Of a stretch of DNA of 64,000 nt, positions 22,354-35,044 are shown piece by piece. The notes under the pieces are model-generated. The model was not told where the DNA came from. It searched no databases and was given only the letters and a program-made list of their open reading frames with translations. The translations under genes and the position numbers were made by a program. Each line of letters starts with the position of its first letter. Position 1 is the first letter of the stretch. Origin of the DNA: Armillaria gallica (lineage: Eukaryota; Basidiomycota; Agaricomycetes; Agaricales; Physalacriaceae); the NCBI GenBank assembly GCA_037576215.1, contig JBANDB010000018.1, positions 992,001-1,056,000 on the forward strand. Reading direction: 5' to 3'.

Positions 22354-24150
22354 AGGAAGGATTAGGTGTGTTGGTTCCTGCACGTTCATATCTGTGTTCT
22401 GACCTCGAATGTTAGACTCGGACGTGTATTATTATATTCCATCGCAACTACTTTTAATGGCATAATTCTGGAACCAACCTCGACATGCTTTCTTCCCAAT
22501 ATCTGCTCCGGGGGCTGAAGAATAGTTGTCCTGCATCCTTTTCTTTCATGAGAGGGTTCATCCCCAAACCTACCCCTGGGCTTGTTTTCCTCGGTGCGTT
22601 AGCTTACATTCCCCCGCAAATCAAATGTGGGTAGAAAGCATCCCGCTTCGATACAAGGTCAAATTTCCCGGTCTCGCGCGAGGTAGACAGTCTCGCAACC
22701 GGTGCTCGTCTATTCTAACAACACATACCGAATACAAGTGAACTTGTTCTCTTAGTTACGTGTCTGGCAGCACATGAAGCATAAACTCGTACTCTCAATC
22801 CTGTTTCCCTCATGTTCGCGTTACCGAACACACTCTTCCTCGCTCGGTCCGGATAATTGGCCCCTACCAACAAAAGACTGCTCGCTTTTTGATTTCGGCC
22901 CACAGCTCTTTTTTCTTCTTCTTTTCGCAGCGAACGAAAGGTGCATTAGTTTAGTATTTCGCTTGATATCTACCGTAATCCTGAGAGGCGCTGCACGTTA
23001 GCCCCAAATCCATGTCGCGCTCCATACTGTAGCTGAAGAAACCGTCACGCATCACGATATGCCGGTTTCGTTTCTCATTTTCTCCCCCATCACGCATCAC
23101 GGTGGGCCGGTTTCACAATCTAGGCCGTGACGAAGTAATTCAGGAAATTCTTTGAGAACAATGGCTTGTGCAAAGGACGAATGCCACTGAACGGTTTCTT
23201 ATTATTGAAACCGTCACGCACCGGTTTCACAATGTTGGAAAATGTATAGCGTCACGGTCAATTTTGGGGTTGCCTCCCTACGTGCAGCTACAGTACGGCC
23301 ATCCCAGACCCCTTGCCGTTTGAATGATGTGTTCTTCGCCGTGGGCCAAGTACTGAAGTTATCAGCGCGCGATGCGTGTGGATGGATCTCGTTTTTATGT
23401 TCAAATTCAAATGAAATGATGTACCCTCACCGCATCATATACTCTCGTCCCAAATCTAATTTTCTTACTCTCAGAATTACGTGTCTGGCAGCACATGGAT
23501 CGCTGCTCGTACTCCTTTCCTCCGTGTTTAGAAACTTATTTTGTCATGTTCACCCACAAACTTGCCCCTTACCAACAAAAGACTACTTACTCGCAAACGA
23601 GGCCCCTTTTTCGCAGCAAACGATACGTGCGTTAGTTTTATATCTCTACCGTAATCCTGAGAGAGGTACTGCACGTTTATATCTGTACGAGATGCAGTCG
23701 TTTATATATCTGCATAATGAGCAGTTTAATCCGATCTGATAATTAAAACACAATTTTTCTGTTTAGACCCAGACCTGCCTACTCGTGGGCTGGGTAAAAT
23801 TTGTTTTCAATTTCGAAACATCGCAGTCGCGGTTTTTGTGATGCCGTGTTTTTTGGGGTTGGTGCGTTTAGGTTCGGACTTCACCCTCCCGTAAAGGCTA
23901 GCCAGCATCATCTTGAACTCGCCTTAGAACCAGGACCAGGACCAGGATTGATGTCATTTGTGTGCTTTACTTATAGTACCTTGGATGCCGTTGTGTAAGA
24001 GGAAAAACAACAAGTACAACTTGCATGCCCAATCCAAATCGATCTCACGCACGCGTGAAATAACAAACCCGTGCTTCGGGCCGAAAACGCACGCGTTCAA
24101 AATTCCACGCGTCAAGGCATGTGACTGTGTGTCAACCAACATTGAGTCCA
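22354..24150. repeat. Direct and inverted repeats, no gene
   Basis: A segment at about 22745-23000 recurs at about 23470-23690 in the same order: TTACGTGTCTGGCAGCACATG, CCTACCAACAAAAGACT, TTCGCAGC.AACGA and TCTACCGTAATCCTGAGAG. Between them, 23038-23235 holds three variants of GAAACCGTCACGCA...CGGTTTC, inverted arms that could form hairpins. Around 24040-24120 ACGCACGCGT-type words recur. No supported coding sequence. Confidence 0.6.
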
Positions 24151-27100
24151 CGGTGCGTTGAGACTGAAATCATTCACATTTATAGATATCTCCTTTATGC
24201 AAAAAGACTCGAGTCTGCCTAAAATGCTTGGTGTCATTCTTGTTGCAGCCCCGGGTCTACAGGCACTCTCGGGCTCGAATATTTTAAGCTTCAGTGAGTA
24301 TGATACATCAGCGCTTCTAGGCTCGTTTCGTCGGAGAGTGCTTTACCGGTCACCTACTCGGGTTTGCCTTGCTGTATCGCCGACCTCCTCGGAGGCTCCT
24401 CCTGCTTGCTCTCATCCAAATCCGGCCCAGGGTTTTCAATACAGACAAAGGTGAGCGCTATGTATTGTCATGAAGAAATTAGAAGCTTACCTCAAGTTCG
24501 GTCATACTAGACAGTACACAAATGATAGTCGAACATTCACACCGGTGGAATATAAGCCCTGTCGCGCACGGAAAGCGAAACAACGCACCTTTGTCACGCG
24601 CACAAACACATTGAATGCATCAACGCTTATTTTCCCATGCGTGCACAAAAACGCAAACGCATGTGGATTTAACGCCAACGCAGGAACGCATCAGGTAAAC
24701 TCAAAACCCACCGTGCCCATCGCAGCTCGATTCGAATCTCCAGTGCACGTCTCCTCTAATTAGGTCGCGTCCCCTTGGAGGCATGCATCAATACCTGTTC
24801 TTCCCATTTCGTCCGGTGTTGGATTCTAGATCACCCATCAAATCCGGGGAAGTGATTAACTTTCATCCCATGTGGACTCGCACACATCCTCGGGTCCGGA
24901 ATCAGCTTCTTCAATTGGCCGCACCCCAACATATTAGGTTGCGTGGGTTTTTTTTCGCGATTCGCGCGCACATCCCCCAGACCCCACATCCCGTCGCGTT
25001 GTCTTCTTTTCAACAGCTGTACGGACCTGCAGGCTCGCATCATTTTTCGGATGCCATTTCTAATTGACAGGGCCTTTCCTCTTCAGCGACTCGTATACGC
25101 TTCTAACGTCGGCTTCCAAGAATTTGCGATTCGTGCGCATTTTTCGCTCTCTCTCTCTCCTCGAGCCATAACTTAGTTCCCATCAAGAGATCCGCGATGG
25201 CTCATCTAAATACTCTCGGCTCCCAATGCACTGAGTCGCGTGGTTTCGCATCGTAATTCTCTTCTTCATATGATATTCGGGCCCCGCGCTATACTTATGA
25301 GTTACTCATCATTTGTTGAATCTTGATAGCACGCCGACTTGTCCTGGCTTTTCATGACAGTATCTTCCCCTCTTCCACCGCGAATCTCTGCCATTCGAGC
25401 TTTAGTAGGCTTCCTCAAAGATTTTAGAGTAGTCAGAAGTCACTTCATCCGGCTTTCTTGGTGTAGCTTTATTGGAGGAATTGGTATTATAGTGCATTGG
25501 GGGGACCCCATGGGGCAACACTAAACTATATATCCGCTTCTTCGGCTCCAAAAGCCCTGCAGACAGATGCGATCCCTCCTCCTCCATAAAATCCTACTCT
25601 TTTTTGATGTGCGCCGATATCTTCCTTCTCGATTCAACTTTCTGACGGTTTTGGTTCTTGGTGCAGCTTTTACTCCCTCTCTCTGTTCCAGATTTCAGAG
25701 ACGGACTTGTCGCGATAAGTATTTAGTCTCCTCTGGCGAATATTCAATGACTAATCTCACACGGACGGTTCATTTCGTACACCCTCCCCTTCATGCGATA
25801 ACTCCCTTCCTCGAACCGCCAAGTCGTGTTGGTTTGGCTGGTGGTGTACAGGCTGTTACATTTGGGAGTTACACATGAGTTCCAAATGCTTCGAGGATCT
25901 CCCATAGACACCACGCCACACCTTCTATTGTGCACGCATGGTCTCCTGGTGACATGAGTTTCTCTCTTTTGCCTACCCTCATTCCTGGGTGAGTGCATAA
26001 TCCTTCTCTTCCTCCTTCCTATGGCTCTGGCCTGAATCCTGAATTCATTTAGGTAGAGGGAGAGGGGTTCATCACGCATTGACCAGCCCGTAGGTTTTGG
26101 TCTCTTCCCATTGGACGCGACGATTCCCACCTATCATCCGAGTTTGTTGAAGGTTCATTACCGCTCTATGTCCCCTTCAAACGGTAGCGTCAACGACGTG
26201 TATTTCCGTCGAAGAGCTGACCAAGGTAAGGCTATCCGACCACGAGTACTTCACGAAACCCTCACATAAGTATAGGACAAGATGTATACGGATATTAAGG
26301 TTGCCGCGGAGTCGTTGTAAAGCAGTCAAGCTAGCACATCTCCATCGGCGGCTTGCCATTCAACCTTCGAGCGTTCTCTGCGGCGGTGATTCAGCACCTT
26401 ACTGGATTCATTTCCCCCTCCCTCTTCATTCATTCTGTGGTGTCAAACGTAAATTCAACGCGGTCGAACTTTCAACACCGCCTTCCAGGCGATAATTCAT
26501 CGTCTGGAAGACTTCATCTCTTCTTCATAGGCTTTGGTCTTTTTCCTATCCCTATCTTAACGGCTGTCATTTCGCGCTCTGGAACTCGAAATGGTCCTTC
26601 ATTACTTACCTCCCATATCTGTTATTTGGTGGGGAGTCAATGTCTGTACGCGATAATGAAGCGGCTTATTACCCGCTCTCATCTCCGGACCAAACTTCCC
26701 GGTATTCTCGTGCGGGGCTCTCATTTCCAGGCGCCCCGTGTTTGCTTCGTTTACAAGTCTCTTGTATACTCCCAACGTACGCGATGGACTTACCTTTTCT
26801 GCTTGTCAGCGCTTCTGTTAATAGGGTGTCTTCTTCAACCCTGTGACGCCAAGCAGACTTTTCCAGGTCTATGCGGACATACATTAACGATAGCCCTCCC
26901 GCACCTTATCTGATCTCTGGGTCTTTTCATGTTTGCCAAGTCTGAGGTATTACCCTCGTCCTGGGTCATCTGCGAGCGGTATATTTGACCGCTATTAGTA
27001 TACGGTGACAGCCTGAGGTCTCCAGGCTCCGGACCATCATGACGTACCTCTCGTGTCGTCCTTCTGAATCAATAGTAACGCCATATCCTATCTCAATCCC

Positions 27101-29540
27101 GAAGATAGCGATAAACCCCGACTTCTGCGATCTCTTCATAGTGACGTACCCATTACTTGCTTTAATCTCCGACCCGAGGAAATTATAGCCTAGACTTTCT
27201 CCTTCCTCACCCGCTCTCTGTTCAGACACGTGAAAACTTAGCCCCTGGATGCACGTTCTACTCTCACTCCCACGATGGTAAGGAAACGTTTGCGATCAGT
27301 CTCGGGTTTGACAGCATCTACGCTTTTCGGGTCCCAGATTGGCATTTCAGTCGAATCGAATCTTTTGATATGTTTTCCACTCCTCAAGTAGTCCAACTTC
27401 CGAGCTTCGATTCGTAAGGCCTCAGGACCTACTTACGTTTCCTCCTTGAACGTTTCGCATCGACCATAAATTCGCTTCTCACTATCCTATGTAACGTCCC
27501 TCGCAACCCTCCTTTTTGTCCGGCGGCTGTAGCACCGGACGTAAATCAGGAGTATGTCAACGAGTTCGTTTCAACACTATCTGTGGCGCATCGTTGCACG
27601 CTCGATTACCCTCCTGCGAGGATCGCCGCCCATTAGTATGACGTACGATTACCTGATCTCAGGTAAGGGATACTTACCCCCAACTTCTTCAAGTTCATTT
27701 AACACCTTACTTACCTGACTCGATCTTAGCTTCCGACCACATGCTGTAATCCTTCCTGCTCGTGGTTGAAGGTTGCGGCTTCGAAGCTCCCTTGGATCAG
27801 CCATCTTGCTGCGTCGCGCTATACTCGAACTCGAACTCCGACTTTTCACATGAAGATTGCTTTCCCCCAGGACGGTTTCAAGTTCAGCTTTTTACTACCC
27901 TGTGATAGTAATAGTCGAGGGGTTACATTCGATCAATACCTGCGACCTTACACGCAGAAACCACCTGTCTCTCAAATCTCGTCATCTTGGCGGGTTTCTC
28001 GCTGTTCATTTTGGTAGACGCAATATGAACTTGGGCTATTACCTAGTGGCCGAGACTTTGCTCGTCTCGTTTCATAACTGTGTCCTAGTCTCGATTTCCC
28101 GTACTCGTGGGCCTGCCTATCCTGAAGCCTAAGGTTGTCCGGTCTTCCCCTTGGGACTAGTAATATGAATAAAATTCTCCCTCAATGATTACATCACACT
28201 CCTTCATGTTACTACACCTCTTCGTTTCATACTAGCCACGATCTGAGGAAATCGCTAATTTAGATTCGATCCCCCCCCCAGAACATTCATAACCATTATC
28301 AGATATTTTTAAAGTTTAATCATTCAAGTATACCCTGAGTGGACACCTTTTCTGAGGTTTTCTTCTCAGAATTGAACAGATGGACTTTATTTTTCATTGA
28401 ATACTCATTCCGGTTGTTCTGTCCCAACTACTTTATAGCGGCAGGATCGAGATATTACAGTTTCGATCTCCCGAGTCATGGGTACCCTTCATTATGTCGG
28501 GTACCGCCACATCTGTCCGACGTTGTTCCCATCCACGAAACCAAGGGTGCAAGCCTCGCATCAGGGGTACATTAAGCAGCTGTGATCTAGGTACTGAGAT
28601 GTAGTCTCGATCTACCTGAGCAGTCGTGGCGCCCGACATTCATAACCGACTCTTCTTCATTATATACAATCCAATCCGCACGCGCGCAATTACTTCTGCA
28701 TCGCCATCTACCGTGACGTATAATGCTTCTCTTGCGATGATCGTAAATGATTTTCCCCAAGAAGCAACTCCTCAGAGTAGTACGACTTTCCTGTCCTCTC
28801 CCACGCGCCTTCGACCCGACCCTGAGGTTAAACATAAGTCGCACGGAAGAAAGAAGAGCGTAACTCCCTTCGAGTTCTTGTGGCGCCGAACCTTCGTCGA
28901 CACCTTGACAAGGATTCTCCCTCCCCACGGACGGATACACGTAAAAGGAGCACTGGTGGCGCTGCAGCAGTTCCACCGTGACCGCCATGTGTATATATAC
29001 TTGCGCTTGTCATTCAAGGAGAATATTCGGACGAACCGGTAACGTTCAGAGTCCGGGAGAACACATGGATATTTCTTGTCAGTGTCAATGTTTTGAGTCA
29101 CGGCTTCGGTACTTATGACGGTCAAGTCCTAGGTAAATACCGTGCGCAGGCGGCGCACAGGGAATGCACGCTTGATAGACCCTGTATGCCGGGGGCAGAA
29201 TGTTATAATATTACTATCAAATGAAGATTAAACTTTCATTAATGATTTGAGGATATCGGATTCGGGCGGGCTGATACGAAGGTGCACACCAAGCAAGATG
29301 GGAAAATACCCGGAAAAACTTAAAAAAGAATCCAGCACCGGTACTGGGCTTTCTAACCTTAGCTATATTTTCAGTGAATCAAGGCGGGATTTCAAAGTTG
29401 AACGCATTGAACATCCCGCCCTTGGGCGGACAAAGCAGTCCTGCAGAATCGGTCTCTGGCCCAAAGGAAATACTCATTCCCGACCCCGCCCTTGTACCGG
29501 ATTAGGAGAGATCGATAATCGATTAAGCTCGGATACACCC
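24151..29540. other. Gene-poor pyrimidine-rich tract
   Basis: More than 5 kb whose plus strand is enriched in C and T. It is therefore poor in stop codons and gives spuriously long frames (for example 26353-26913, 186 aa). None has a recognisable motif, signal peptide or consistent splice pattern. No LTR pair or terminal repeat was found by eye. Confidence 0.35.
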
Positions 29541-29544
29541 GCAG

Positions 29545-30206
29545 CTAGTATAAAGCCCACTCCACTACACCTTGCTCCTTCATTTTTATTTTACCTCCCA
29601 CCAAATCTGATCTATCTTCACGCGTCCAGCCCCCTTCCTACATCGACCGTCGGCATATGTTTTCCAAAGGTTGATTGATTAACGATTTTGGCGTCCTTAC
29701 TCTGCTTTGGCACCGACCTTCTCTCTTTGGTTGGTAGGATCGATGGGACCGGAGCTCAAATCATCGATGGCTTCATCGATGATGATCGTATTTCTGGTTG
29801 TTGGAGGTCTGGTGGTGTTTCCGATTTGTGGTGGCTCTCCCCGCTTGGGTGAGTTAGCTACACGCTTGTAAAGACATTGATGACTGATTCCCCCTTGCGT
29901 TATCGGGACGAGCGGCTGGCACGGATGGTGCCGTATTCATCAACGGGATTCGATGACATTTCATGGTATGATTTCGGCGATTGCGTAAAAGCTGAGCGGG
30001 GGAGAGGGCGGATCCCTCATCCTCTGTGTCGGAGTATTCGGACCCGCCGCCAACATGTGTCTGATAACGGCCCGTCGCTCCCTGACTGTCCTATGTCCGA
30101 TGAATTTCAATCTTTGGCTTTATCCATATGCTCATGCTCTCTCCCCGTGTTCATATCCGTATCCGCACTACGCACGCCACTGACGGACCTCTTGGGGAAC
30201 ACGTAA
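29545..30206 (+). other. Possible short gene with TATA box and hydrophobic first exon
   Basis: AGTATAAAG near 29550 is followed by a pyrimidine-rich stretch. An ATG at 29743 opens a 35-codon exon whose core MMIVFLVVGGLVVFPIC is a plausible signal anchor, and a GTGAGT donor follows at 29849. Downstream, GFDDISWYDFGD and (in another frame) ADPSSSVSEYSDPPPT look protein-like. I could not find a splice that joins them in one frame, so this may be a relic. Confidence 0.25.
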
Positions 30207-31480
30207 CTGAGGCTTTTTCTTGGATCAGCATCCTGGGTCGGTTGTTCTTCGTTGAGTCTCGGTATCGGTTGTGCTTCAATGGGGTTTCGGTATCGGTGGT
30301 AGGACCTTATGTGGCCTAAAGGACCCGATTTGCTCGGGGCATGTCTTGAAAGACAACGGGATTCCTGGCACATGTTCAATTTTCGCTGGAAATAGACCCC
30401 TAGTAATGATATACGAATGAGCTTTGTTTTCCAAATCAGTTGTGCCGGGGCGGATAAAGTACCTTGGACATCAGTGGAAGGGAGTCATTTCGGTGCCGCC
30501 ACAGCAATCGATCCATGTACGCCTATACTTGCCCAGGGCCCATGCATCATGGGCTATGATAAGCGCCTCCGATATGAGGGTCTGGTTTTACTGCCGCCGT
30601 AGCTCCGGGACAATCTTGCGTTCCCTTGATTCTGAATCACAGGGACTGACTCCGACAGTATGTTGATCTACGATTCATATGCTATTCGTGGTAAGTTATG
30701 TTGACTACAGGAGAGTACCGCCTCGCCTCGCCCTCCACCTGCAAACATTCATATCCGGTGCGTGGAAGTAATGGTAAGCAAGTACATGCTGTAACCGGAA
30801 AGGAGTAAAAATGCCGCCACAGAGGCCCCTACTAGTCCCGAAACCGAGGGCTCGGATACTGATCGTAGGAGAGTAAGAAGTCAGAATCAATCTTGCGGCG
30901 TGATTGGAACACGAGAGGATTGGGTCAATTGTCTGACCCGGCAATCGCGCAAAAATATGGCGCTTGGGCTCCGACATACACTTACATCTCTGAAATTCAG
31001 CTAGAAATTCGACAAAGAAAATGTATTTTCACATACACTGAAAGGCCTTGTGATTGGAAGTTATGAGCCTGCAAGTATATCATACACGTTCATACACGTG
31101 CAAAAGGATACATAATTGGATCGGCCGACAATTTACGCAGGCCATGTCGTGTTGTTTTCATGTCACTGCGGCAAGGAGTGTAAGTATCATTCAAAAAAAG
31201 TCATTGCATGGCATGAGTCATTGTTACCTGCCATTCGCAGCCACCCAAATTGCCGCCGCGGGACTGTATCTCCCGAGAGCAAAAATTAGCCTCGTTCAGT
31301 ACTACTACTGCTACTACTAGTAAGTAATAATATCTGTTGAGCATGCCATCCAGTTCTGCGTGCCAGTGGACGTAAAAGAAAAGGGGAATAAAAGGGCGAA
31401 AAAGGGCGCAGTCGGGGATTAGATTAGAATCTTACCCAGAAAGGGCACTGCATCGACCCTGTTTTCTAACACGAGGCACC
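30207..31480. other. Intergenic, no recognised gene
   Basis: Short frames on both strands without motifs. Nothing supportable seen between the possible gene at 29.7 kb and the BCS1 promoter. Confidence 0.35.
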
Positions 31481-31494
31481 TTCCCGTCACAGCC

Positions 31495-31502
31495 CATATA
31501 AG
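31495..31502 (+). promoter_or_regulatory. TATA-like box of the BCS1-type gene
   Basis: CATATAAG about 60 nt upstream of the ATG at 31561, followed by a C/T-rich stretch, the usual fungal core-promoter layout. Confidence 0.4.
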
Positions 31503-31560
31503 ACCGACGCGTCCCACTTCCATTTGCCTCCCCTCCCTCCCCCCCTTTTTTTCTCTGCCA

Positions 31561-34500
31561 ATGGACGCCATAAAGAGCATTCTTTCGCCTTTGGGCATGA
31601 ATACTGGGGCTATCCAGGATACGCTTGTGGGTTCTCGTCTCTCACCTATTAAGGGCCGTCGTTGCTGACCGCGCCAATGACAACAGAAACTCGTCGTCAT
31701 CGGGGGAACCGTCGAGACAGCACGAAGAGCATCGGTATCTGCATGGAACGGCTTTGTGGACTGTATGTGGGGCATCCCTTGAGGGCCTCGGACCCTATAT
31801 ACTTGCCTTACTTACTTGAGTCTGCAGCCTTCTTCCTCACAGCGCATTTTAGCCAGGAAGATTACCCGTATGATTGGTATGACGACTTCTGTTGCTATTA
31901 TCGAGTCTATTCTTACCTTGGTCGTTCCTAGGCTGATGCACTGGTTGTCCAAGGTACGCTGTCCTCGGAAAGGAGGGGGGGCTGGGGTTGGATTAAGCGC
32001 TGACTTTTTTTGACAGCAACCTGCTTGGGGCCGGAGCCGAGAGTTTGAGATCACGACTCGTTCTACGGGCCGGAATGGCCTAACGCAGTCCACCACTGGC
32101 GACCTTGACGACGAGGATGAGGAGGACGAGGACGACGCGCTTGTTCATGGTCGACGGAAGCGCAAGGTGGCTTTCATGCCAAGTATTGGTACGTATTCTT
32201 TTCGGCCCTTCTTTTTCTTGGCTAACCTCGCCACGTACTCGACCCTAGACACGACACATACCATATATTACCGCGGTCACTGGCTGAGAGTACGTCCCGA
32301 CCCTTACCTTATTTGCTCAGTGGCTAATTTTTCAACCTACAACTCAGATAACTAGAACTAAGCGCTATCCCGATTACGGCCACGGATCATCTCTCAAGAT
32401 CAGGTAAATATGGCTTGGTCCTGTCTCCGACGTTGTCGTTCCATCAAACTCAAATACTTCCCCCAACAGTGTCGTAGCACGAAATAACGACATTCTCAAG
32501 AAGCTCGTCCTCGAGGCAAAGCGGGAGTATGAAAAGGACGCCGAACACCGTGTCCACATATTCCTTGCTGATACGTAAGTCTATGTTCCCTTCCCTCCGA
32601 TGTCTGATGTCTGATCTCACCAAAAGATCCTATCCTTGCTGGCGTTGGAACGGCGCCCGACAAAAGCGTCCAATGAGTTCTATCGTTCTACAACCAGGCG
32701 TCAAAGATATGCTTCTCGCTGATTGCAAAGACTTTCTGTGTTCGGAAGAATGGTGTGTTCTCATTTATCCCCAATGTATCCCCAATGTATTCAACGGGTT
32801 TGAATGCCTTTTCTTTTCCCAGGTACGCCGAGAGAGGTAATATCATTTTGATGATGAGAGAAGGAATTCGATGACGCTAAACTTAGAATAGGAATTCCCT
32901 TCCGGCGTGGGTACCTTCTTCACGGTGTACCGGGAAGGTGCGTTGCTTTCATACGCTGGGTTTATTAATTAATGAATTCATATCGCAGCGGTAAAACCTC
33001 CCTTATCCACTCTCTCGCTGGAGAACTAGGGCTAGACATCTACGTCGTTTCATTGTCATCAAAGGGGTATGTACCCCCACATCCCGCCCCTTGTCATTTG
33101 CCGTGTCATGTATCATTCCTAACCCTTGCTTCTCAGTATGAGCGACAACACTTTAACGACATTGATGGGACACGTGCCATCAAGGTTTGTCGGTCTCCGA
33201 AAACATACCCCATTCTCATCTCATCTGACTCCAACCCCGGTTGTACAGATGCATACTCCTCTTGGAAGATCTCGACGCGGCGTTCACTCGTTCCGTGAGC
33301 CGAGACTCGAATTCCACCGGAGCACCGACAACAACGAGTACCACTGCGGGCACCTCTGATACCAACACTACTAACAATGATGGGTCGACTCTCAGTCTTA
33401 GTGGGCTCTTGAACAGTCTCGACGGTGTCGCCGCCGCCGAGGGTCGGTGAGCTTGTATTGTGCATCCCTAGATCCGGCTGTCCCGCTTATACGGTCTCTT
33501 GTTTACCCTAACAGTCTATTGTTTGCAACGACAAACCACATCGAACGCCTCGACCCTGCCCTAAGCCGGCCGGGCCGGATGGACGTGTGGGTCAACTTCA
33601 CACATGCCACCAAGTGGCAGGCGGAGGGTATCTTCAAGTGTTTCTTCCCTTTCAAGCCCTCCTCGTCCACCCCTCCTGTTGCAGCGGCTACCGCGTCCGA
33701 CTCTTCGCAGAAGAACCTTCCTGGTTCGAAGCGTAAGTCGACGCATCAGATCCCTCTGTTGAGCGAGGACGAGATTTCAGAGTTGGCCAAAAAGTTTGCG
33801 GAGTCCATCCCGGAGGATGAGATGAGCGTAAGTCTTATTATTTTGCGCGGTGGATGATTGGGCTCACGTTCTTGTAGGTCGCGGCGCTGCAAGGGTACCT
33901 ATTGAAGAACAAGACACGACCTCGCGAGTGTGTCGAAGAAGTCGCGGAATGGGTCATCCAGGAACGCGAGACGCGTGAAAAGCTGAAGAAGGAGAAAGCC
34001 GAGGTTTTTTTCATTTCCCTTAGATCGAGCTGTTGGATTTGGATTATTGACGTGAATTTTTCATTATAGCGTGAGGCTAAGGAAAAGAAGGAGGCCGAAG
34101 AAAAGGCACAGAAAGAGGTAAGTTTCTTTCAGTTTCCGTTGTCATGCACTGCTGATGCATGCATTTTCGGTGATTTAGAAGGAGGAAAAGGAAGCCAAGG
34201 AGGTTGGTGGATCTTTTCTTTGCTCATAGTTGGATTCTCATGAACATTCGTTAATCAGAAGGAGGAAAAAGAAACCAAAGAGGTTTGTTTCCTTACATCC
34301 GTTTTGTTACATCGGCTCACAGCGCACTCCGGTTAGAAACTCGAAAGGAAGGAAGCACGAGCAAAGGCCAAGAAAGCCTTGCGTGCAGAGGTAGTCGTGA
34401 AGAGTGAACCCACCGCAAGCACTGAGTCCACCGCGACCACTACCGAGTCTCCCAGCGACTCCTCCTCATCGTCCGAGTCTGAGAATACCACAGGTGTCGA

Positions 34501-34645
34501 CGCGGACACCGAGGAAAGTGTGACGTCTGAGGAGGAGGACGCATCCACGGAGAACGGGAAGAAGAAGGAAAAGTGGGTCGCAGTGAAGGGTCAGTCGCCC
34601 GCTGAGACTACTGAAGCTGCCGCAGAGCCGTCAGCATCGGTGTAA
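31561..34645 (+). CDS. BCS1-type mitochondrial AAA ATPase
   Basis: Twenty exons join in frame to 646 aa (first 31561-31626, last 34337-34645; two of 14 and 22 nt, two of 24 nt). Bcs1 is a mitochondrial inner-membrane AAA protein that inserts the Rieske protein into complex III. Seen: the BCS1 N-terminal block [47 protein letters not shown] and [11 protein letters not shown], with an acidic insert [13 protein letters not shown]. The AAA domain has Walker A GVPGSGKTS (254-262), Walker [12 protein letters not shown] (302-312), sensor-1 Asn373 and SRPGR arginine residues (384/387). The C-terminal tail is Lys/Glu-rich then Ser/Thr/Glu-rich, absent from yeast Bcs1. Agaricomycetes have many BCS1 paralogs, so orthology to the complex III factor is not certain. 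Confidence 0.9.
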
Positions 34646-35044
34646 TGCGCCCATCTCATCTCACTTTATTTACAGCCTCCGTCTGATTGCCACTCTCCTC
34701 TGTCTTTGATCCGGCCCGAAAGGTCTCCCTGCTCCAGCTCACGACACTCACTCACTGCTACGATCTCTTTCATTTCATATACAACTTAGTGGTCCCTCGC
34801 GTTTGTTACCCAGTCCTCATGTTTTTTGGCTTGCAATTAGAATTCATTCAAGAGGCGTCTTAAAAACGTCTATTGGACTATTATGTTTGTTATTGATGCA
34901 ATGGATCAATATGTCGTTATTACCCCAACAAGCATGAGGTGTATGTATGTATTATTTTATGCGTAGCAAGGCTGTATGTGTAGGGTGTGTTCAAATGGGA
35001 CTACAAAGCACGATGTAACGTTAATAAGACAAAGCCATGAACAT
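34646..35044. terminator. Convergent 3' intergenic region
   Basis: About 400 bp between the stop codons of the BCS1-type gene and the dynamin gene. It must contain both polyadenylation regions; it is AT-rich around 34.85-34.98 kb. No other gene. Confidence 0.4.

Noticed and set aside
23038..23235. CRISPR array
   Set aside because: Eukaryotic context, irregular spacing and only three unequal units.
26353..26913. Open frame of 186 codons on the plus strand
   Set aside because: Lies in a pyrimidine-rich tract that gives long frames by composition; no domain or signal recognised.
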